Shown: positions 57,597-64,000 of the stretch, piece after piece | Position numbering within the stretch: the stretch's first letter is position 1 | Layout: the number at the start of each line of letters is the position of its first letter | DNA from: Keithomyces neogunnii | Taxonomy: Eukaryota > Ascomycota > Sordariomycetes > Hypocreales > Clavicipitaceae | Reading direction: 5' to 3' | Length of the DNA stretch: 64,000 bases | Assembly (NCBI GenBank): GCA_020975405.1 | Contig: JAIOWQ010000001.1 | Span: 1,860,001 to 1,924,000, forward strand | Notes under the pieces: generated by a model | The model's database searches: none | What the model saw: only the letters and a program-made list of their open reading frames with translations | Told to the model about the DNA's origin: nothing | Translations under genes and position numbers: made by a program

Positions 57597-58369
57597 TGGA
57601 TCCAAAAGACACCAATCATAGCCATCAAGCTTTACGGTGCTGGCCGGTCTCCGTCAGCATGTTCTAGCCACCCTTTTGGAAAAGGGCGTGGAGTTTGACC
57701 TTGTCGCCATAGACTTCCCTAATGCCGAGCACAAGCAGCCGGCTCATCTCAAGAAACAGCCATTCGGAAAGGTCCCCGTCTTGGAAGATGACGGCCTGGT
57801 TGTATACGAGAGCGGAGCCATTTGCAACTACATTGCAACAAAATATGCGGCTCAAGGCACCAAATTGATTCCCGAGAACAACCTGGAGCAGTATGCGCTT
57901 TTTGAACAGGTGAGCAAGGACAAATCGACTGGCACAGGTGTAACGTAGATTAATACTCATGAACCTTTGCAGGCCTGTTCGGTTGAACAACACTACTTCA
58001 ATCCCCCGGCGGAAGGAATTGCATACGAAGTAGTAGCCAAGCCGTGAGTGTATAGTCTTGAAAAGGTTCAAGACCAGGGGCTAACGCTGCACCAGATGGT
58101 GTGGGCTAAAGACGGACGAGATTGCACTTGCCGCTCACGCCGCCGAGCTGGACAAGGTGCTTGCGGTTTACGATGGACTCCTTGACAAGCAAGAGTACCT
58201 GACTGGGGATGAGGTGTCACTAGCCGATCTGTTCCATCTGCCCTATGGAAAGCATGCCAAAGACGACGGGTTCAAAGCCACGTTTGGCAAGTATCCAGAC
58301 GTGACGAGGTGGTTTGACAGTTTGGAGGCGCGGGATAGCTGGGTCAAAGCGAGCACTCCGACGTGGTAA
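57597..58369 (+). pseudogene. Glutathione S-transferase with broken N-terminus
   Basis: The reading IKLYGAGRSPSAC (57622-57660) is the normal GST start, but it is preceded by ATA rather than ATG and shifts frame before VLATLLEKGVEFDLVAIDF; no intron fits. The remainder is intact: exon frame to 57909, then 57973..58043 and 58096..58369, with KKQPFGKVPVLEDDGLVVYE and SGAICNYIATKYAA (glutathione site), then SLADLFHLPYGKH and the C-terminal WFDSLEARDSWVKA. The family is the fungal phi-like GST. Either a recent pseudogene or an assembly indel; the only ATG nearby (57597) reads 23 codons to a stop. Confidence 0.75.
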
Positions 58370-58505
58370 ATGTCGAGAGTCTGCTACAACGAGGCTCATG
58401 CACGCGCCGTGCCACAGCGAATCGTTGGGCCTTGTTGACGGTTCATTTCATATTCTCATCATGTACATCTCTCAGGTTCTATACACGTACCCCTTTTGAA
58501 GCCCT

Positions 58506-59233
58506 TTAGTCATGGACCCATGACCCGTCTTCCTTGCTCTGTACAATCTCGTCTATGGGCAGCCGATGCGCCATAATCTCTTCCCCATTGACGAGATCGT
58601 TTTCCGTGGCTCTCTTGTCGCCCTCCTCCAGCGTCTTGACGATGCCCGCGCGAACATGCCGCTCCCTCAACCTCCGCCTCGCGATTTCAAAGTCCACCTC
58701 GACAAACCACAACTCGTCGAACAACGTGGCAGCGTCCCGCCACACATCCTTATCCAAGGCGAGGTAGTTCCCCTCCAGAATGACGATTCTATGCGTCGGC
58801 AACACGGCTATGTCGTCCTCCCTTGGATCCTTGACAGCGTGGTCAAACGACGGCGCCAGGATGGGTTGCGAACCCGCTGGCTCCCGGAGTTGCTGGACGA
58901 GTGCGAGAAACTTGGTCGCGTCAAAGGTGAATGCTGCGCCGCGGCGGGCATGGGCATGACCCGGGTCAGGCATGGCGGACAGCGCGGCCCTGGTGAGATG
59001 GAAGCCGTCCATTGGGACATGCGTTGCCGGGGGAGGCGTGTGTGGTGAGGTTTCAGCGGCATGTTCGTTGAGCCTCTGCGAAACGACTTGCGACAGCGTT
59101 GTTTTCCCTGCCGCGGGTTAGCCACTCGGTGCTTGAGCCTGCTTGAGTCTGAGAACTTGAGAAGCATGCCTGATCCGGGAATACCCCCAATGCCGACCAC
59201 TAGTGAGGGGCAGGACGTTCTGTTAGTGCTCAT
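58506..59233 (-). CDS. P-loop kinase, uridine-kinase-like
   Basis: Exons (minus strand) 59233..59170 and 59107..58506, 221 residues. The start MSTNRTSCPSLVVGIGGIPG leads into a Walker A that is split by the intron: GIPGS|GKTTLSQVV. The lid and base-binding region VPMDGFHLTRAAL matches the uridine kinase/phosphoribulokinase superfamily, and HRIVILEGNYLALDKDVWRD with DELWFVEVDFEIARRRLRER is the usual C-terminal half. The closest types I can name are nicotinamide riboside/uridine kinase-like fungal proteins; the substrate is unknown. The intron must begin GC (AG|GCATGC) to rebuild the P-loop; its end is GGCTAACCCGCGGCAG. It is convergent with the GST. Confidence 0.85.
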
Positions 59234-60113
59234 TCCCGAGGGTCTGCGGCGTCATGTCGACATGTTATTTTGGTCAGGTCGGTGTCAATTTGTCAACTCA
59301 CAGAGCCTCTGGTTGGGAGGGAGCAGCCGGTACTTGTTCCATGCCTTGTCGACTAGTTTTTGGACCTGGCTGTCCATGGCGCGACGTTATGGTACAGCCA
59401 CAGACCTGGTGTCTTGGCAAAGGACAAAGTTGGTGAGCGTTGTGACTTGTATGCATGCTGGCGGTTCGAGTTCATGGCGGCAGCATTGAATGCCAACCCC
59501 ACGTTGGCTGCCCCACATATGGACGGTGATGTCAGATGTCGGAGTGGCGCATTTACAAGCTGTAGGTAGGCATGGAATTTTGATTGAATTCAAGAGGTAT
59601 CTGCTAGAATCTGGCTACACAACATTTGGTTCAAGACGTGAGGGTGTACACATGTAACGTCGAGTAGTCTGCGGACAAAATAAGCGGCGCAAGTCGAGCT
59701 CAGCATGGCGCGTGTTCTGTTAGTCTGCGTCGGCCTAAATTTGTCGCTCCTCTGCCCCTCTGCTGCCCAACTCACCACCAAATGCGGCCGTATCGCACGT
59801 GTGCTGGGGAGTGCTGGAATCTGACGCGCTCGGATAATTGAAAAAGCGCGCCCGACGCACACGGCCTGCGCACTGCAAAAATTGAGGTGCACATGATCAA
59901 TCTTACGTGGAACTTCAAGGCTTTTCATCAACGTCTTCTGTACTCCGTTTCCATCATCGTGTGCGCTACGTGTTACGTGCTACGTGCTACGTGCTACGTG
60001 TGACGGGCAGGGTATCCACAAATAGCAACTTGCAGAAGAGGGTTGTCAACTTTTTTGAGGGCCAGCATCCATTCTCCATTCTCCCCACTTCCGCCTCAAG
60101 GACGAGGTCAAAG
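59234..60113. other. Intergenic, 880 bp
   Basis: Upstream regions of the P-loop kinase (minus) and MetAP2 (plus). It contains the ACGTG repeat listed separately. No gene is seen. Confidence 0.5.
59965..60005. repeat. Tandem TACGTG array upstream of MetAP2
   Basis: Five copies of TACGTG(C/T), spaced seven to eight bases, 110-150 bp before the MetAP2 start. Each contains ACGTG, a core recognised by bZIP and bHLH regulators. Confidence 0.75.
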
Positions 60114-61648
60114 ATGGCAGCCCAAGTTCCCGCCGACGCTCTCAACGAGCTGAAAGGTAAAGCTAGGACGGCCCCGTGTGCTACAGTTGAACCTCATGGC
60201 TGACGCACGGCCCCCGTTGCAGCGAACGCACCCGCAAAGGCAAACAGCAAGGGCCAAAACCCCGCGCCCGCCGGCGACGACGACGACCACGCAGAAGATT
60301 CCGACGACGATGCTGATGACCACGCCGCCGACGGCGCCGACGGAGCCAGCGGCGCCGCCAAGAAGAAGAAGAAGAGAAAGCCCAAGAAGAAGAAGAAGAC
60401 CCCTACCGCACAGACGGAGCCGCCCAGCGTCATGCTGAGCCAGCTGTTCCCCAACAAGAGCTACCCCAAGGGCGAGGAGGTCGAGTACAAGGACGAGAAT
60501 CGCTACCGAACCACCAACGAGGAGAAGCGCCACCTGGACAACCTGAACTCGGAGTTTCTGAGCGACTACCGCCAGGCCGCCGAGATTCACCGACAGGTTC
60601 GCCAGTATGCCAAGAAGTCCATCAGGCCCGGCCAGACCCTGACCGAAATCGCCGAGACCATTGAGAACAGCGTCAGAGCTCTCACCGGCCACTCGGGGCT
60701 GGCCGAGGGAGACGCCATAATTGCTGGCATGGGCTTCCCCTGCGGTCTCAGCCTGAACCACTGCGCCGCCCACTACACCCCCAATGCCGGCAACAAGATG
60801 GTTCTGCAGCAGAATGATGTCATGAAGGTGGACTTTGGCGTCCACGTCAATGGCCGCATTGTCGACTCTGCCTTTACCGTGGCCTTTGAGCCAAAGTACG
60901 ACAACTTGCTCCAGGCTGCCAGGGAAGCTACCAATGCCGGCGTCCGCGAGGCCGGCATTGACGCTCGCGTCGGTGAAATCGGAGGCGTCATCCAGGAAAC
61001 CATGGAGAGCTTCGAAGTTGAAATCGACGGCACCACGTACCCGGTCAAGAGTATCCGCAACCTCACGGGCCACAACATTTTGCCGTACAGCATCCACGGA
61101 ACCAAAGTCGTGCCTATTGTCAAGACCAACGACCAAACCAAGATGGAGGAAGGCGACGTCTTTGCCGTTGAGACGTTTGGAAGTACCGGCAATGGCTATG
61201 TCAGAGACGACATGGAGGTATCCCACTACGCCAAGAACGCAGACATTCAGCACGTGGACCTTCGCCTGAGCTCGGCCAAGACGCTGCTCAATGTGATTAA
61301 CAAGAACTTTGGAACCCTGCCCTTTTGCCGCCGTTACTTGGACCGCCTGGGCCAGGACAAGTATTTGCTGGGCGTGAGTGCGAACTGTCGGGGTGCATGA
61401 ATGAATGCGTGAGTGCAACGTGGCTAACAATGATGCAGTTAAACAGCTTGGTCAACAGCGGAATTGTCGAGGCTTACCCGCCCTTGTGTGACAAGAAGGG
61501 CTCATACACTGCTCAGTTTGAGCATGTAAGTTTTGACCCGTCGCAGGTACAAAAGTTTGTTTCCGGCAGCCCATGCTAACCAATGATGCAGACCATTCTG
61601 ATTAGACCAACCGTGAAAGAGGTCATCAGCCGTGGCGACGACTATTAG
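60114..61648 (+). CDS. MAP2: Methionine aminopeptidase 2
   Basis: Exons 60114..60156, 60223..61373, 61439..61525 and 61592..61648; 445 residues. The N-terminal extension has an acidic patch (DDDDHAEDSDDDADDHAA) and then a poly-lysine block (KKKKKRKPKKKKK), as in eukaryotic MetAP2. The pita-bread catalytic domain has its metal ligands in VMKVDFG and RIVDSAF (two Asp), GHNILPYSIHG (His), FAVETFGSTG (Glu) and AQFEH (Glu); the substrate histidine is in LNHCAAHYTPN. It removes the initiator methionine from nascent proteins in the cytosol and is the fumagillin target. Intron 1 splits codon 15. Confidence 0.97.
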
Positions 61649-62889
61649 CGCTGTGCAGTAGTGCAGACAAGAGATAGCATCTGAAATAAGACTGTCCCAT
61701 TTGAAAATACTACACAGTAGAGTTGCTTGCATGCAGAGCGGTGGCCCAGTTGGACACGACTAACGTAGGTCGGATCCTGTCTGTAGCCGCGGCTATGGTC
61801 GGTGGGTGTGCCTTGGCGGTGGCGGTGGAAGCTGTCAAGTCGGAAGGATGGTAATCATAACGCAAACGCCGACCTCGTCCAGAGCGACAATATGGCGATT
61901 CACCACCCCGGGCCCTTGTGCTTGCTGCACCATCGTCTTGGCTACGGACGACGTCGCAAACTTGCATCCAAGCGCGCGATCCATGTAAAGATTGGGATCC
62001 CGATATAGTAGTAAATGCGCTCACAAATCACCGGGACTCCGTCATCGTCGCCCTCAGATGTTGCACATTTCCCCGGCCCTTGCCACCCCGATTCTTCTCC
62101 AGAATGCCCAAGCACCTCCGCACGCGAAGCCGCATGTGGCACTAAATTTTGCTGCTCCTCCCCCCGTTCACGGCCAGCCCGTGTCAGTTCCTGGCGCCCG
62201 GGCCAATGAGAGCCTCGGACCAAATTTTCTGCTCCCGGTGCTTTATCGCGTGATAAAGCACAACTCGGCCATATCAGGCTTAGCGCCACACACAACAGGA
62301 ATGGTAAGCGACTGTGGCAGTCCATTGGAAGGAAAAAAAAAACCGCCTGCAGGGTGCGACCTTGGCCAGTCAAAGTGTGCCTCTCCGAAGTAGGCCGAGT
62401 GGAGGCGTAGTGCATTGATTGTCTCGCTCTCACATGTGTGTGTCCCCTCAGGCAAATTTATCTATAGCCTCCTCTCCCTACTCGGACCGGCCGCGGCCTC
62501 CCTCTCCTGAAAAAAAAAACACCGCATACGACCGCAAGAACAACAACAACAATCATCAGCCATAGCACGATCGACGACCCGTTGGACACTTGTGTTTGAC
62601 ACTGATTCCGACCGTCAGCGTTGTTTGTTTATTTTGCTTTTAGCGAGTCGTCTTCCTTTTCCTTTCCCCCTCTCCTTTTCCAGGCCATAGACTTGACGAC
62701 CCTTTGACGAAGCCGCACGAGTCACCACAATCGCTTTGTGCCAGCAAAAAAACCAGCGCACAAACACACGCACACTCGCCTTCTTGGAGTGAAGCCCTTG
62801 CACGCCGCGTAGAAGCGTGGGCAGACGAATTTCGCGAAGGAAAAAAAAATAAAAAAAATCCACCGGTTCTCGAACCACCACAGACAACC
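61649..62889. other. 1.2-kb intergenic region and PRELI leader
   Basis: No gene. A CT-rich tract (tttcctttccccctctccttttcc near 62656) and AT-rich leader with caacaacaacaatc precede the PRELI start. Confidence 0.5.
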
Positions 62890-63450
62890 ATGAAGGTCTT
62901 TTCCAACGCCGTAACGTACAACTACTCGTGGGACGAGGTATCGACGGCCAACTGGCGCAAGTACGGCCCGTGGAACAACAAGTCGGAGCACGTCATCGCC
63001 GTGGACACGCTCTCGCGCACCGTCGACGCCGAGACGGGCATCCTCCGCACCGAACGCCTCATCACATGCAAGCAGTCGGCGCCCGACTGGCTCAAGTCGC
63101 TCATGGGCACATCCATGGACGTCAGCTACGTCTTTGAGGCCTCGTACGTCGACCCGGCCAACAAGACCCTGACCATGGTCAGCCAGAACCTGACGTGGAG
63201 CAACCTGGTCAACGTCCAGGAGGAAGTCACCTACAAGCCCTTGGGCGACCACCAGACGCAGTTCCAGCAGTCGGCGCGCATCACGGCCCTCTGCGGCGGC
63301 TGGCAGCGCATCAAGAACAGCATCGAGGACACCCTCGTAACCCGGTTCAAGGAGAACGCGGTCAAGGGCCGCGAGGGCTTCGAGCGCGTCCTGGAAATGA
63401 GCCGCATCGTCTTTGCAGAGGAAAAGGCCCGCCAGCGAGCGCTGCTGTAA
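62890..63450 (+). CDS. PRELI/Ups-family mitochondrial lipid-transfer protein
   Basis: Single exon of 186 residues from the ATG at 62890. The start MKVFSNAVTYNYSWDEVSTA is the hallmark of PRELI/MSF1 domains. ETGILRTERLITCKQSAPDW and ASYVDPANKTLTMVSQNLTW complete the lipid-binding barrel, with a helical end (IEDTLVTRFKENAVKGREGF). These proteins carry phosphatidic acid or phosphatidylserine across the mitochondrial intermembrane space together with Mdm35. Ups2/Ups3-like is my guess for the subtype. Confidence 0.93.
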   Translation: MKVFSNAVTYNYSWDEVSTANWRKYGPWNNKSEHVIAVDTLSRTVDAETGILRTERLITCKQSAPDWLKSLMGTSMDVSYVFEASYVDPANKTLTMVSQNLTWSNLVNVQEEVTYKPLGDHQTQFQQSARITALCGGWQRIKNSIEDTLVTRFKENAVKGREGFERVLEMSRIVFAEEKARQRALL

Positions 63451-64000
63451 TCTGCCACGATGCTGCATGTACACTTTTTCATCTCCGCACTACTACTGTA
63501 CAGGCTTTGATGGAGGGGGGCGCAAGTTGATTGTACAAATTCTTGATTTCCGACGCACACTTCCAAGCGGCGTTTGAGCGACTTCAAACACGACGGGAAG
63601 CTATACTCTGTTTATTCCAGCATTTTCAGCAACGGCGTTTGGAGACTTAAAAAAAGAAACGGGGCTTGTTTTTTCTTCTTCTTTTCTTGTTAATTCATTT
63701 GTTTTGATTATAGTATAATACCCGAGCATAGAGGTTTGCGCAGGGCGCGGGTAATGATAGAAGAAAATAGATGCTCTCCTTCTGGAGCCTTTTTCTACAA
63801 CTTTGCTCTTTGCACACGCGACTTGAACTTGACGGGCACTGCACCCCGACATTGGACATGCACGTGGATTCTTCAGGCACGCTGCCATTTCGACGACAAG
63901 AAAGTTTCCTCGGAGGCAAAATTTCTCCCAACCTCCGAACCCCCTCCCAAGCCATTCCGGCCAATCCCCACTTTATAGCGGCGACGGGGGACCGCCAGAA
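63451..64000. other. Intergenic, 3' flank of the PRELI gene
   Basis: No gene is seen. An AT-rich stretch (63640-63720) with aattcatttgttttgatt may be the transcript end region. Confidence 0.45.

Noticed and set aside
60108..61430. 440-codon open frame antisense to MetAP2
   Set aside because: Shadow of the sense gene's codon bias; low-complexity product.

Overview
This window looks like chromosomal DNA of a filamentous ascomycete, most likely a sordariomycete and plausibly Hypocreales. The evidence is short (about 50-110 nt) spliceosomal introns with GTAAGT-type donors and CTAAC-type branch sites, C-rich third codon positions, pyrimidine-rich leaders, and families typical of these fungi: cerato-platanin, NmrA-like, fungal rhodopsin-domain membrane protein, Zn2Cys6 regulator and an SRPK-like kinase. 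I place 26 genes (one, a glutathione transferase, is broken) plus one clear decayed relic. Exon structures were built by hand from reading frame, splice consensus and continuity of recognisable domains.

Layout. 0-9.3 kb is housekeeping: a PPR protein resembling complex I assembly factor CIA84, mitoribosomal protein S18, U3 snoRNP protein IMP3, a membrane-anchored METTL7-like methyltransferase and an ERCC6L2-like SNF2 ATPase. 9.5-16.1 kb holds an 8-exon Dal5-type MFS transporter and a 7-exon rhodopsin-domain protein, separated by 3 kb of repeat-rich non-coding DNA. 16.5-23.7 kb has a tiny mitochondrial membrane protein, an AKR7-type aldo-keto reductase and a DMT-family transporter. 24.2-29.3 kb is a divergent pair, MFS sugar transporter and Zn2Cys6 regulator, sharing a 562-bp promoter. 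30.2-37.7 kb carries a cerato-platanin, a 616-residue protein of unknown function with repeated ITYTxSEI motifs, and an unrecognised large ORF set in AT-rich DNA. 39.4-45 kb has an NmrA-like protein, an unknown presequence-bearing protein and the mRNA export factor Gle2/Rae1. 46.2-52.5 kb has an FAD-oxidase relic, an SRPK-like kinase, a small conserved-looking protein and a ZIP zinc transporter. 53.9-63.5 kb has a secreted purple acid phosphatase, an AhpC/TSA-type thioredoxin-fold protein, the broken GST, a uridine-kinase-like P-loop kinase, methionine aminopeptidase 2 and a PRELI/Ups lipid-transfer protein.

How the genes relate. There is no secondary-metabolite backbone and no CRISPR or prokaryotic element. 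The only arrangement that reads as a local circuit is the divergent sugar transporter and zinc-cluster regulator. The most unusual whole-window signal is splice-site choice: 5 of about 48 inferred introns appear to start with GC instead of GT, each required to keep a recognisable domain in frame. Several other introns are stop-free multiples of three, so retention would give longer in-frame proteins. I found no convincing tRNA, rRNA or intact transposon.
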